Shown here piece after piece: positions 10,704 to 22,223 of a stretch of 64,000 bases of DNA. Both the position numbers and the translations under genes were made by a program. The notes beneath the pieces were generated by a model. It ran no database searches and had not been told where the DNA came from. It worked only from the letters and a program-made list of their open reading frames with translations. Each line of letters opens with the position of its first letter. The first letter of the stretch is position 1. The DNA is from Incurvaria masculella. Lineage: Eukaryota > Arthropoda > Insecta > Lepidoptera > Incurvariidae. The DNA is taken from the NCBI GenBank assembly GCA_946894095.1, contig OX335651.1:8516501-8580500 (forward strand). The letters run 5' to 3'.

Positions 10704-12020
10704 TAGCCCTAAACAGTCATAACTTGGGCTTTAAGATAAATAGATAAAGATATAAAGTATGCCATAATAATGAATTAGAAGAGATATGATTTCCCTCACA
10801 TCAAACGACAATGATTTACTTTGGCCCTATATCGTTTCCAATAATTGCATTTGTTCATTTATTTTTAATGAAACGAAATATTTCGAGAGAGCATAAAAAT
10901 AAAACGTATATCATATTCTAGTTTGCTGGACATCTCTACGCGCAAATAAAATATCCTGCCAAGAGAATTTGAAGACATAAGTTACTATGTACTACCCAAG
11001 ACCCTGTAATATTAAGTTGCATTAAGGCGTTATAGTTATAAGGCTGTGTGTTCGTGTTCCAAATTTCGTCTATGTAAATAAGTAAAACGAGCGAATAACT
11101 GGTAAAACATTGCCATTTACACGTATCCCGATAAAGTATCGCAATGACCTCTCTGTCGCAATATTGTGATGTAACAGTAACACAATCACTCTATTAATAG
11201 CACAAAAAGGTCACATTCAAAGCCACTGTATAAAGTCTACAATACTGAGCTGAAACTGGCGTTTCCGGAACTTCGAAGTTCCGTAAAAACGTCAAACTCG
11301 ACATTCTACTAGACATTCTATGGTTTTACTTCGTCAAGCTGTCAAAGTCAACCTCGGACTTTCAATTTGTATGGAAAGGCGGAGTCGGCGTAAACGGCAA
11401 CGTCGATGTATTTACGACCGCCCACTGCGCGCGCTCTTTAATTTCTCCATACATTTGTGTATGGAGAAATTAAATTATATCATATATTAAATTATAGCGG
11501 ATAAAACGCCAGTCGATCGGTTTGCTGTAAAGGCCAATTTGGGTGACAGCTGGGACTACGAGCTCTGAATCTCTTTATATCTGCGCCTTTTCCTGTGTTT
11601 ATAGGTAAACTTTATAATATCATTAGGTCCAATTATAAATACTAATACATTTTTTATGAACATTTTTTGACTTCTATAGAACCAACTTGTATTTGTTGGT
11701 AGATCCGCCTTTACTGAAGATACAATTGTTGGTGTGAGGCAACCTAATCATCTTAAACTCATTAGTCATCATTGGACGTTTCAGGGACAACTATTTAAAA
11801 AATCCTGCATGAAGCGCTTGGTGTGGGAAGCTGGTCTCGTGTTTGATGCCGCTTTTCGACGATCATAAGGCGATAAGTGTCAGAAAGGCAGTAAGTGTAG
11901 AAAAACTCTTTAACCATTCAACCGATGACAGATTTGTCTATCTTCGACTTTACGAAATTATAAGTGGTTATAAATCTTGAATATTTTTATGTTTGTTTAG
12001 ATTTTTTTGTGTAGATTTTG
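10704..12020. other. Non-coding, largely unique sequence
   Basis: No gene or known repeat is recognised apart from a small perfect hairpin at 11437-11474. A short palindrome, GGAACTTCGAAGTTCC, lies near 11268. Confidence 0.4.
11437..11474. repeat. Perfect 17-bp inverted repeat (hairpin, 4-nt loop)
   Basis: TTTAATTTCTCCATACA at 11437-11453 is followed by the loop TTTG and the exact reverse complement at 11458-11474. It could be the core of a small fold-back element. No transcript signal is visible. Confidence 0.8.
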
Positions 12021-12412
12021 TCAGCCTCAGTGGCCCAGTGGCGCGACACTTCGGCGATCGCTCTCCGAAGTTGAGCAACGCTGGGTCCGGTCTGGTCTTG
12101 GATGGATGACCGCTCGACCGTTAAGAGAGGCTGGCCGTGGTTCGGATTCCACGTTAAACTGTAGGTCCCCTTCCTTACTTACTAGGTGGTAGGGTTCATC
12201 CCGCCCGGGTTGGTACCATCGCATTGGATGAACGATGGTCGAAGCGGCAATGAAAATTGTCCGTGTTTTCCATCCAGTTCAATGTAGCCGTGCAATATAA
12301 GGAAGGTCCTGGCATGGCACCTAGTTCCCATGTGATGTGTTGGGCTAATACCATGACAGAAGATGTGGTATTAGCCATCCATGTCTAGTCACATAAAAAA
12401 AAATATATATAT
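12021..12412 (+). repeat. Full-length SINE with composite tRNA/5S rRNA-like head
   Basis: The head has a tRNA-type A box (TGGCCCAGTGGCGCGAC) and a B box (GGTTCGGATTCC). Between them, at 12065-12114, is a stretch resembling the internal promoter of 5S rRNA (CCGAAGTTGAGCAACG ... CTTGGATGGATGACCGC). The body contains GGTAGGGTT...GGTACCATCGCATTGGATGA and the tail has TAATACCATGACAGAAG...CCATCCATGTC, ending in A-rich sequence and (AT)n. The same body and tail recur many times in this window in both orientations. It is presumably transcribed by RNA polymerase III and moved by a LINE. Confidence 0.8.
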
Positions 12413-12434
12413 TTTCACTGTTGAATGTTTTTTA

Positions 12435-12580
12435 TGCAACATGACATGGATGGCTAATACCACGCAACTACCGTCATGATATTAGACCAGTACACCACAT
12501 TCCCGAAGGAATTGGGTGCCATGGCCTTCTCTTTATGAGCACGGCTAAATTGAACTACACTGAAAACAATTATTCTTCCC
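12435..12580 (-). repeat. SINE fragment (3' part), minus strand
   Basis: It carries the SINE tail in reverse (CATGGATGGCTAATACCAC) and degrades after about 12580. It lies just downstream of the full plus-strand copy, giving a tail-to-tail pair around an AT-rich spacer. Confidence 0.65.
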
Positions 12581-12889
12581 TGATTTGAAGAAGAGTAGAA
12601 TCCAATTCGATTAATCGAAGCAAAACTATCAGCACCGTCTTCTGCCTGGGATCTGAAAAAAAAAACATACCCGCCAAGTGTATTGGGGCCTAACCCTGTA
12701 GCCGGAACCTTCTGGGAGCCCTTTGATGTGGCCATGGGAGGCTAAAGACTTCTTCATGTGGCTCGCATCTCTTCTCAGTACCTCGATATATTACGTGAAG
12801 TAAACAACTCTTCGATATACCTCTGAGAGGGCAAAGGTCTGCAGGTGACACATCACTTTTCTCACGGTGATGCGCTAGGAAACATTTGC

Positions 12890-12985
12890 AATACAAGGAA
12901 TGTCCTGGCATAGCGCCTAGTTCCCATGTGGTGTGTTAGGCGGTCAGATTAGTACTAGCCAACCATGTCCAGTTAAATAAAAGAG
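12890..12985 (+). repeat. SINE 3' fragment, plus strand
   Basis: It contains TGTCCTGGCATAGCGCC and CCCATGTGGTGTGTTAGG, matching the SINE tail. The sequence between 12580 and 12890 is not recognised. Confidence 0.6.
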
Positions 12986-14268
12986 CAGTTATTCATCAGG
13001 TGTGACAGGCCAGGATTATGCTAGGTCACCCGAATCGTGGGAAGGTCTGCGCTTGATGCTGGCGTGCTTAAGGTTTTCAGCATGAAACCCATTATGCCAC
13101 GTTTACCAACCGGATTTAAACACATTCTATTATTATTTTAATTCCAGGGGATTCCGATCTAAAATAAATTTATGCAACTAGACATGGATGCCTAGTAAAG
13201 AGGTTTAGTAATAGGGTTTCGTGGGCACCGTTTGTGCTATGTGCTAATGTGCTAAATCTGCATCTCAGACAAAACTGTTTCTGCAAGCATAAAATGTAAA
13301 CTGTCACATGTTTTTCAATTTCTTTGGTAAAATTAATACACCGGTCTTTCATTTCTATAAAATACATTGGTTTTTTTACCTTGAACGTTATGTTTAGACA
13401 AAAAAACGACAACTTTAATTTCATCTCCAACTTTTATTTTTAAGACAATAAAATTCCATGAATTTGTCGTGATCTTAAGCATGTAAAATTAATACCTACT
13501 ACTAAAAGTGACTGACTACTTAGAATAAATAGATCTAGGTGTAGTAATATATTTAAGTACCTACGAATTTTGGAAATAAGCCTCATAAGAATTTGGTCAA
13601 AACATGTAATCTTTTTACCTACTTTCCGAACTTATTTAAAACTATTATTAATTTAATTTATTACCATCAACAAATCAACTCCAATGCCAAAATTATCAAT
13701 TTCTTATACGGCCTACCACTGGTCCCTACACATCTTTAATTTAACAAATTTTAAATTGTTCCTAATTTTTTTATAGTGAACATGCCTATATAAATGTAAT
13801 ATCTATCTAATTATAAGTCTACATTCGACAGTAAATTCCTAATCTATAATATACACTTTGTTAACTTTAAAATAATAATAAAAGGCCTCATTATTTTATT
13901 TTTGTAACCTTCCTAGTTAACAAGTAAATCTGATCGCCAAGTCTGAAAATAATTTAAAACTTTTTGGTAGCATGTAGCTACTGAAGCTAGGGAAAGTAAA
14001 AACCAAATTTAAATATTAAAAAAATTATATTAAAGAGGCCGAGGCTATTTTAGGTTTGGTTCAGTACTTGGTTTTAAATTTAAATTCGTAAATGATTCTA
14101 ATGGAACAAAGATATGTTTCATTAAGGAATTCCAATGATCCATTTTTTTATTAAAGTCAGTATTTTTGTATCTTTGCAAATCAATCGGAATCTTAACTGT
14201 GCATTCAGTCATCATTTATACCTATATTTTTTTAGCATCAGAGAAATTCTGAGAATCAGTTTCGTTAC
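12986..14268. other. AT-rich non-coding sequence
   Basis: There is only a small SINE-tail scrap near 13170-13190 (ACTAGACATGGATGCCTAG). No gene is seen. Confidence 0.4.
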
Positions 14269-14307
14269 CATTTTTGTCGCGACCTCCTAGTCTATAAGAG
14301 GATAATG

Positions 14308-14627
14308 AGGTGATCAAGCTTCATACAATAGTTCGTGTCTATTTTTTCAGCGAAATTAAGAAATGTTTTTCCGATAATTTGCACATTAAATCAATAAACT
14401 GAGAGCAACGTACGATTTTGTTTTTTTTATACATAATCTTATATTCTTAATATACCCCTCTAAAATGTGTATACAAATCATGGACACAAGGTAATTTATC
14501 AAAAAAAAAACCTGCAGACGTAGCTTTAATTTAATTTATTTAATGTGCTATTTTTTAGAAAAAATATTTCTTAATTTCGCTGAGAAAACGGGCACGAGCC
14601 ATTTTATAAATCTTGATCACCTTTCCA
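14308..14627. mobile_element. Fold-back MITE with about 100-bp inverted arms
   Basis: The left arm contains GGTGATCAAGCTT, TCAGCGAAATTAAGAAAT and GCACATTAAAT. The right arm contains the reverse complement of each in reverse order, with scattered substitutions. No coding sequence lies between the arms. The termini are AGGTGATCAAG on one side and CTTGATCACCT on the other. Confidence 0.7.
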
Positions 14628-14767
14628 ACATTATTTACATTGAATAATTTTATTTTATTTTGAAAATAATCATAAAACGTGACAGCACGGTTCGAACTTG
14701 GATTACATGGTTTCGTGTGTTCAGGCAGTCAGTGAGTCATTATTGATATTTAATATACAGGGTTAGC

Positions 14768-14908
14768 GGAGGCATGATCCAAACGTTAACCACTTATTTC
14801 TTGGCATATTTGAAGCAAAAAAGGTAGATTTTTTTTAAGTCGTACAAAAAATTTCACTTACCTTTTTTGCTCGTAAGTGGTTAGATTTTGGATCATACCT
14901 ACCTTAAT
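14768..14908. repeat. Imperfect hairpin element
   Basis: GGCATGATCCAAACGTTAACC and GCAAAAAAGGTAGA on the left mirror ACTTACCTTTTTTGC and GGATCATACC on the right, with a central indel. It is probably a small fold-back MITE, independent of the one at 14308. Confidence 0.65.
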
Positions 14909-16013
14909 ATCCGTATTCAAAATCTGCTACAAAATTTCATTGCAACAAAGTGAAAATATTTTTATTCGTGCTTAAGTTTAACTGCATATGTAATACATTT
15001 CTAGAAGCTTTCTTAAAATATGATAAATTCACTCTGATCTTTTCCTTAATCAACGTGGACTTCTTCGGTACAGTGCCCTGATAGCTTGATGTCATACGCT
15101 AATGGTCACCGTTGCGACGGATATAACTTTCATGTATTTTTTAAAGTAAAACCGCGAAAAGTTGAAGTGGCGCGGAGGGTAAAATTGGTCTGGATCAGAC
15201 GAAAAGGTGAAACACTTCCCTTTCTCCAACTTCATAGGTATCGTATTCTATCATTACTTCGTCACTCTACACCCATGCGCGCACTTCCAACGTGCGAGAG
15301 TCTCACACATTTTTCTTATTTTCATTGAATACAGAATAATAAATCAGTTCCTAAGAAACTTCCGTCTGACTGCATCTTCCACACAGTAAACTGGTCACGA
15401 CCTCGTTCATTGAATTATCAATTTAATGGCTCAAGAACAACTGAGTCGTCGCGAAGCCGGCCGGCTTAATTGCAATTCTGGGCCGGCCCTGATCCTCGAA
15501 CGCAGGTAGGAATACCAATTACCGGTCGTCTTGTGTGCCTACTTGATATCCTCAATTAATCCGAGGGGTCAAGTGCCACCTCTGGACACCTTTGACTCGA
15601 CTACGCCTGTCTTCGTGAGTGTTTATTTTGGGGAGGAAGCTCTCAGCTCCTTCAGACGAGAACCTTGTTGTGTTTCGATCACCTTTGAGTGCGCTTTCAT
15701 CTTTCTGTGTTTTTCATTGTATTTGCGTAATAAAACATACCATTTTACCTGTCGACTTTTTCTTCTGAAAGGCTTTTGTTTAAAATGTTGTTTTAATCCG
15801 TCAAAAATCATTTTTAATTTATTTTCTAACTTTATTCGTTTCAATTTGTTTTTCATACAATCTAATTTACTGCTGGTATAATATTTGAAATTTAAGTTTT
15901 CAATACAAAATAATCAATAGGACCATACGATAATTTAATGAAATGTTTATCTTTAAAATTTAATCACAGTCATATTTTTGATACTTTCATCATAGATTAA
16001 ATAAAAATGCCTC
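14909..16013. other. Sequence downstream of the LRR gene, no gene supported
   Basis: Several 60-116-codon frames occur on both strands (for example 15531-15881 plus and 15623-15856 minus overlapping each other). They show no family signature. Around 15470 there is a short GGCCGGC palindrome. Nothing else is recognised. Confidence 0.4.
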
Positions 16014-16019
16014 TTTATT
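16014..16019 (-). terminator. Polyadenylation signal AATAAA of the LRR gene
   Basis: Minus-strand AATAAA lies 105 bases after the stop codon at 16124-16126, a normal distance for an insect 3' UTR. Confidence 0.55.
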
Positions 16020-16123
16020 CATTAGCATGATCAGATGGATGTGTATAAAATAAATTAGTTAAATTGCTTAAATTAATTTAGTACAACTTGATATCGAAAA
16101 AATACTTTGAAGGCGATTTCTTT

Positions 16124-16675
16124 CTATTTCGATGTAGACATTTTTTTCTTAGTTATTCCAAGCAAAATGTTTTCAGATGAATAATTCTTAGGCAGTTGAA
16201 GAATATCGTCACTACTATGAATCGAGTTCCTATAGTTAAGCTCGGATCCAATCTGGTCTGGATCTGGTATTAATTTCCTTTTTTTGTTTTTCATATACCC
16301 TAAGACGGATACCAGGAGAATGAAGACAACCACGCCCATTGAACAACCTACAATCAAACCTAATCTTCTAGTAAGAATTTTCGAAAGCGAATAAGCATTT
16401 GAAACCGATTTTACAATTTTCCTTCTAGTCTCAGTGAAGAATGTGGTGCATTCACTGAAAGGTGACTCTACTAACAATGATTCCGGAGTTGTTTCACTTC
16501 CGTTGGAATTTCGAGAAGTTTCATTGTTAAGAATAATAGGAATAGTGATACTGGAATTCAAAGCGGCCGTCCCTTCGTCGTGAACCGCAACCACGCACAA
16601 GACGTATTCTGTGGCGGAACGAAGCCCGCTGATGTCAATGGAATGTGTGTCGATATCCAACAGTTCAGTCTTAAT
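16124..16675 (-). CDS. LRR gene coding exon 4 (FN3 end, membrane span, cytoplasmic tail)
   Basis: The acceptor is TTGTTTCAG at 16676. It encodes the second half of FN3, an N-glycosylation-rich stalk (NET, NSS and NGS motifs), a membrane segment GLIVGCSMGVVVFILLVSV and a tail starting KNKKRK. The tail has no kinase or TIR domain. Confidence 0.9.
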   Translation of the reverse strand: MKTELLDIDTHSIDISGLRSATEYVLCVVAVHDEGTAALNSSITIPIILNNETSRNSNGSETTPESLLVESPFSECTTFFTETRRKIVKSVSNAYSLSKILTRRLGLIVGCSMGVVVFILLVSVLGYMKNKKRKLIPDPDQIGSELNYRNSIHSSDDILQLPKNYSSENILLGITKKKMSTSK

Positions 16676-19600
16676 CTGAAACAATAACGGTTCATCATTA
16701 TAATGAGAAAATTGGGCTTCTAAATATTTTATTAAATATTTATTGGACACGATTTGTCATCTTTTATGTTTCTTTTTTTGTAGATAAATCAATTTTGTTA
16801 GGACCTAATCATACGTTCTAATGGTGAATTTGAGAGATATAGGATCTATATAGGTTTGTTAGGTTTTTGAGCTGTTGGTGTACCTGTAGCGACCTAGTGG
16901 CCTCTACTGAGAGCTGCTAGTTTTACATGCAGTTAGTTAACGAGGCGCTAGATGGCGCTACCCGCTAGAACGTCAAAACACAAGAAGTCTATATCGCACT
17001 AACGAAGTTTCCCAATGAGTTAACACATATACAAGATTCAAATTACGACTAGTGGAGAGCAGCTGCGCAGCCGTGGGTCTCAAGACCTGACCCACCTTTT
17101 CATTTCTCCACATACCGAAATAAATTAATAGAATAATAATTAAATAAATATGCATGTTGCTAAAATTCCAGATACTTATTTTTTTTTTGTTATCAGTGAA
17201 TCTCACCGCGGAGTGTATTAATTTCTGACAAGTAGTGATAACAGAGTGTTACGTATTGGAATAAGTAAAAAAAAAAGTTAAAAGTTAGGTGTAAAGAGAA
17301 CTTACATCCGAAGTGTTTTCACCCGAGTAATAAACAATCTGATACGCTCGAATCGCTGACTCGTTCCGCACTTGCCACGACACGGAGATGGAGTGCCGTC
17401 CGCGCCTGTAGATCTCGACGTCGGAGATGACGGGAAGCTCACACAGTTCGGCCATGTTGACTTGGTGCAGGGGCTGATCGTAGAGCCAGTAAGGCTTGTG
17501 GCAGCGGACGTTGGTGGCAGTGGTGGACAGACGGGGGTGGTCGCGGAGCCACATCCACAGATCGAGGGCCTCGCAGCCGCATGTTAAAGGATTGCCTGTC
17601 AAATCATATAGAAGAACATTATGATCATGATTTTTTTTGGGGTGAAACAAGTATTTTTTTAAAGATTTTGTTTCATGTTTTGTAAAGCACTATGAATGCC
17701 GTTATGAAAAGCCGGGCGATTACACCTTCAGCTAGAATGGCGATTAATAACTGTGTACTGGTGCCTACTTTGTACTGGGTACTTATGTATGGAAGCGAGA
17801 ATTGGGTATGGCAGAAGAGGCACGAATGTAGAATAAATGAAGGAGAAATGCGTTAGTTGAGGAAAGTATTTGTATTTAATGTAACGGACAAATTCCGTAA
17901 TTACTTTGATGAAGAGACCAGTTTCAATTGAAAAATTATGTTGTGGCTAGAATCGAGATGGGAGTGTTAAGATGGTTTTGATATATGGAAAGAATGGGTG
18001 ACGAAAGAATAACGAAACAAATTTAGAGAGAAGTGAGCGGAAATGTCGTGTCCGGGCGGCCTAAGAGTTCGTACTGCGACCAAATTGATGTAATACTTCG
18101 TAAGGGTCAGGCATTTAGCATCCGTAATTGTAGAACATGTATGAAAAGGTGTATGTCAGTAGATGAATCGAAAGAAGTGTGCTGTGATCGTACCGTATGC
18201 GTAGTCTATTATCTCTGCCTACCTTTCCGGAAAAACGGCGCGAAGGTATGTTAAATGACAACTAATTTCCATTATTAAAGTTTTTTTTCTTGAGGAGTTT
18301 ACAGGCAAAGCCTATGAAAGTCATTTGTTTCATTTACCAAAATAAAACAGTAAATTGTGGACGTCTATGGGATCAAATTTTTTTAACAATAATTTATATT
18401 TTCTTCTTGTCTGATGAGAGCCCACAGACAATAATAAGTCAGATAAAAGTGAAATACATACAAACCTTCAAGAAACAGTTCCCGAATTTGCCTTTCAATC
18501 GATAATAATGTTTTTTGGGATAATGCTTCGAGTTCATTGTTCATCAAATTAAGAATGTTTATCTTCATTTGCTGCTCCAATGAGTGGTCATCTATTGCTT
18601 TAATGTGATTGTTACATAAATTGAGATGTGTGAGCTCGTACAAATTGTCTAAGACTTCTGCATTTAAACTGTCAATTTCATTAAAAGATAAATCCAACAA
18701 TTTCAATTTTCTAAGATCACTTGAAAACACTTCTAGTTTCACGATAGAGTTGTGAGACACATTCAGGGAAACAAGCCGCTGCAATCCAATAAAATTTGAA
18801 GTTATCAGATATGCGATTTTGTTATCGCTGAGATCTAGCGTTTGCATTAGTGCCATATCGATAAAAGGGCTTCTCAATAATTCTTCTATTTTGTTCCGAT
18901 TCATATTTAAATGATGGACTTCTTTCACAAACTTTAGTATTTCATCATTCAGTGATGATATTTCGTTTTCATTCATGTATAGCTCCAAAATCTTGAGCTT
19001 GCTTTGCTCTTTTCCAGTATATTTCATCAAATAGGAGCCCAGAGGATTATTGCTCAGATCCAGTGTTGTGATTTCGTAACTATCTTTTTTATCATTGAAC
19101 GATTCTTTTATTTCAGTCACCCTATTATTGGATAAGTTAAGTTTTTGTAGATTAGGAAATATTTGGAACAACTTCTGAGGAATTTTTTTTAGACGATTGC
19201 TGCTTAAGTCCAATGTAACCACTTGTTCTGAACTTGTATATGAAGTACTAAACATTTGTTCAATTTTATTGTTATTTAAAAATAATTGTTTAAGTGTTTT
19301 TAAATTTGAAAAAGTTTCTAGTTGAATAGATGACATCAAATTATTCGACAGGTTAATTATTTCAAGATTATCTAAATTAGCTAATACATTATACGGTACA
19401 TCTTGCAACATATTTTCACTCAAATTAATATCATTCAAAAGTAAATTATTTTTAAACAATAGCACTTCAATGTCCTGTATATAATTATTTCTAAAACTAA
19501 TTTTATTAATTTTTGTATTGTTTGCAAAAGTGTCGGGTGGAATATAATTGACACGACAGCTGTCCAAATACAATGCCTGTATCAGCGGAAGGTGACGGAA

Positions 19601-22161
19601 CGCGTCTGACTGTAATTGACTTAAATTATTGAATGACAACTTTAGAGTTTTGAGTCCGGGTACTCTTATCCGTGCGACGTCCTCGGAGCGTAACAAATTG
19701 TGTTCAAGCGAAAGGGAGTTTAAATTGTTCAGCCCTTTGAAAGCTTCATCTTCAATATTCCTAATCGAGCAATTCTGCAAACTTAGTGTTCTCAAAGGCA
19801 AGCCTTCTTTGAACAAGTCATTGTGAATAACTTTTAAATAATTGTCAGATAAATCTAAGTTTCGCAATTTTTTCAACATGTCAAATGATTTTGGAGCTAT
19901 ATTTGAGATTTTGTTTTTACTTAAATACAATTCTTCTAGCTCAGTAAGTCCAAAAAGCATTAGGTTGGAAATAGTTTGGAGGTAGTTTTTTCTAAGGTCT
20001 AAATACTTAACTGACTTCATAAGTGAAAAAGATTTATCTTCAATATGCGTTATTTCGTTATCGTTCAAGTGAATACGTTCCGTTGCCGCTAAATTTCCGA
20101 AAGTATTCTTATAGATGTGTGAGATCACATTTTTTCCAAGCCAAAGCATCTGGAGAAGAGGCTGATCATGCAACATTAGCTGCTCTACGTTAGAAATCAA
20201 GTTCCCGTCAAAGTGTAATGACGTTAGAGACGATCTAGGCCGTGGCAAAACTGCGCTTGCCTGCCATATCAGGTTATACTGCAGATTTATATGTTGTAAA
20301 TGTTCCAAGCCCTCGAAAGCTCCGACTTGAACCAAAGTAATATTATTCTTTTGAAGATGAATTTCTTGAAGGTGTTTGCAATTACTGAAGAGATCTTTTG
20401 ATATTACTTTCAAAAAGTTGCACTGCAAGCGAATCTCTTTAAGCATTATCAAATCTTTAAATGAGCTTTCATCTAAATATATTATCTTATTATTGTCTAT
20501 GCTTAATGTAACTAGCTTACTCTTACAGCGAAATATTTGATGTGGCACTTTAGTTAAAACATTATATCCTAAATGTAATTGGGTCAGATTGTCTAAATTC
20601 TCTAAACTATCTTTTTGTAAATTATTAAGGCTATTATCTTCTAAGTAAAGTACGCTAATAGACGTAGAGTTAGTGAACGCATCGATTGGCACTTCTAATA
20701 TATTATTATTCGTTAGATATACCTCCATTAAAAGAGGTAAGTTACAAAATACCCCACCTATATGATGAATATGGTTGTGACTAAAATCTATGTGCCGCAA
20801 GTTTTTATTACTACCAAATATTTCTCGATTAATGCTTTTTATTCGATTATGACTTAAGTCTAGCGACTCCAAGTTGATCAGTGATTGGAACGCTAGCTTG
20901 TTCAAATCTTCGATGGAATTAAAATGAAGAGACAAAATTTTAACGGACGGGCACGAGAAAAAACAGTCTTCAGGGATCGTCACGAAGTTGTTTGAGCTTA
21001 AATCTAAATAGACTAGAGACATTAATCTGGAAGTAGGGTGTGAAGGTAGCATCGATATATCGTTCCAGGCAAGGCGCAGAGAGCTGAGCAGGCGCATTTT
21101 CTGTATCGCCGCCATCGGGAACTGGGCAAGCTCATTCTCACTCAAGTCCACCTCGGACAGGGAGTCTTCGAGGCTCGAGAATGCAAACTCCGATATCTCG
21201 CGAAGTCTGTTTCCTTTCACGTTCAGCTTGATTAATGGAAGACCGAAGAAGCTGTAACCGGGCAGTTCAGCGATCGCATTATATTCTAGATTGAGCGATA
21301 TCATTTTGTTCAATCCGGCGAACGCCTTTTGAGGGATGTACTCCATTTTGCTCGAGACAATGCTCAGGGTTTCGAGACAGGCACGCAGGGCGACGAAGGT
21401 ATCGTCGTCGATGTCTCGGAGACAAGTCTGCGCTATGTGAAGGTGCCGGATGCAAGCACCGTCCGGTATGAAGCTCGGGCTCAGTATTTCTACATCTTTG
21501 TCGAATTCGTACACGGAGAATGATTGTATTGGACCATCAACGCTCTCAAGAGCGCGTCGAAGCACGCTTGGGGAAGCGCCTGGACACTCCAAGAATAACC
21601 CTGCGAAATATGATCACTGTTATTACATACGAACTCTGTTCACAGGTTAATACTTAGCTCTACCAAAATGCTTTGGAATGCAATTAGAATGATTAAAAAA
21701 TACTTTCTGTTCTACATACACATTTCGTTTAATGGCCGTTATTTTATCATTCGTATCTTTCTTTTTCTATTAATGGTGCCTTGCGCCTTATGATAAAAAA
21801 TATTGGTATGGTAGAGCGTCATTTATACGTGATTTAAGAGACTCTAATGGCCGTTTCATTTTACCACGGGCATTTTTTTACAGCACAGCACGGAGAACGA
21901 ATTATTTTGTCTGCCGGGCATTTTATTTCATGAATTCGAAATTGTGTGAAAATTTGCTTCAGCTAAATTAAGTTCATCTAACGAACCATCCTCAAACTTG
22001 TAACAAGGGCACTTGTTATTCTCCTGCACATTCGGACAACTTGGTGTGACGTCGGCCCGCAAAAGGGCGGGTAGAACCAGCAGTAAAACAAATGAGTGCC
22101 ATTTCTCAGATCCATCGTTGTAGTCCGAGACCCTTCTGTTGCACGAACGGAATGTATTCAT
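16124..22161 (-). CDS. Leucine-rich repeat / fibronectin III transmembrane protein (chaoptin/artichoke-like)
   Basis: Four exons join in phase: 22161-21987 (phase 1 donor), 21600-18466 (phase 1), 17595-17306 (phase 0) and 16675-16124 with TAG stop. Together they make 4152 nt or 1383 residues. Order: cytosolic start and hydrophobic signal core (residues 23-34); a CPC-containing N-terminal Cys cap (C42, C51, C53, C64); about forty 23-25-residue LRRs to residue 1103, many with the LxxLxLxxN core; an LRRCT cap beginning GNPLTCGCEALDLWMW; one FN3 domain (about 1155-1255, with SGLRSATEYVLCVVAV); a membrane span (about 1305-1328); and a basic, Ser-rich 55-residue tail. Such proteins act at the cell surface in adhesion or in shaping the extracellular matrix. 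The N-terminal cap and long LRR tract suggest the insect chaoptin/artichoke group, but chaoptin itself is GPI-anchored, so orthology is uncertain. No frame damage is seen. Confidence 0.9.
17306..17595 (-). CDS. LRR gene coding exon 3 (LRRCT cap and first half of FN3)
   Basis: The acceptor is ATTTGACAG at 17596 and the donor is GGAT followed by GTAAGT at 17305. It completes the Gly codon from exon 2 and encodes the CGC and later Cys residues of the LRR C-terminal cap. It then encodes the strand-rich start of a fibronectin III domain ending ...GENTSDV region. Confidence 0.88.
17596..18465 (-). other. Intron of the LRR gene holding an antisense RTE remnant
   Basis: 870-bp intron bounded by GTTTGT and CAG. 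Most of it is a decayed LINE fragment on the opposite strand (see 17690-18250). The last part near the exon 2 donor is AT-rich. Confidence 0.75.
17690..18250 (+). pseudogene. Decayed RTE-type LINE reverse transcriptase C-terminus
   Basis: Broken frames read VPTLYWVLMYGSENW and later KSSYCDQIDVILRKGQ, RNCRTCMKRCMSVDE and SKEVCCDRTV. These are characteristic of the region after the palm and thumb in RTE/RTE-like LINEs common in insects (LYGSETW; RNRRACMKRCM...; KEVCQDRTVW). There are several stops and frame changes. It sits in antisense orientation inside an intron of the LRR gene and is therefore removed by splicing. Confidence 0.7.
18466..21600 (-). CDS. LRR gene coding exon 2 (whole LRR tract)
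   Basis: 3135 nt in one uninterrupted frame. The acceptor is TATTTCGCAG at 21601 and the donor is GAAG followed by GTTTGT at 18465. It encodes residues 59 to about 1103, almost entirely leucine-rich repeats with asparagine-ladder positions intact. The LRR tract being carried on one large exon is notable. Confidence 0.93.
21987..22161 (-). CDS. LRR gene coding exon 1 (signal peptide and start of N-cap)
   Basis: The ATG at 22161 precedes FVLLLVLPALLRADVTPSC. The donor lies after GATG at 21987 (GTTCGT, a weak match to consensus), chosen because it restores D-G-L-F-L-E-C-P across the junction. The exon itself extends 5' to a splice acceptor at 22223 (minus-strand TTGGTTTCAG), so its first 62 bases are 5' UTR. 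Confidence 0.8.
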
Positions 22162-22223
22162 GCTGTCATTGTTGGCAGGAGTGAACTGGCCATTCGTTCA
22201 CAAAATGTCGATTCTTCGTCTAC
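22162..22223 (-). promoter_or_regulatory. 5' UTR part of the LRR gene's ATG exon, with splice acceptor
   Basis: Minus-strand CTGTCTTGGTTTCAG at 22238-22224 is a good acceptor with a pyrimidine-rich lead. This shows that the ATG exon is not the first exon of the transcript. Confidence 0.55.

Noticed and set aside
16973..17206. 77-codon minus-strand frame between coding exons of the LRR gene
   Set aside because: It lies in the intron between exons 3 and 4, which splice perfectly in phase without it, and shows no domain.
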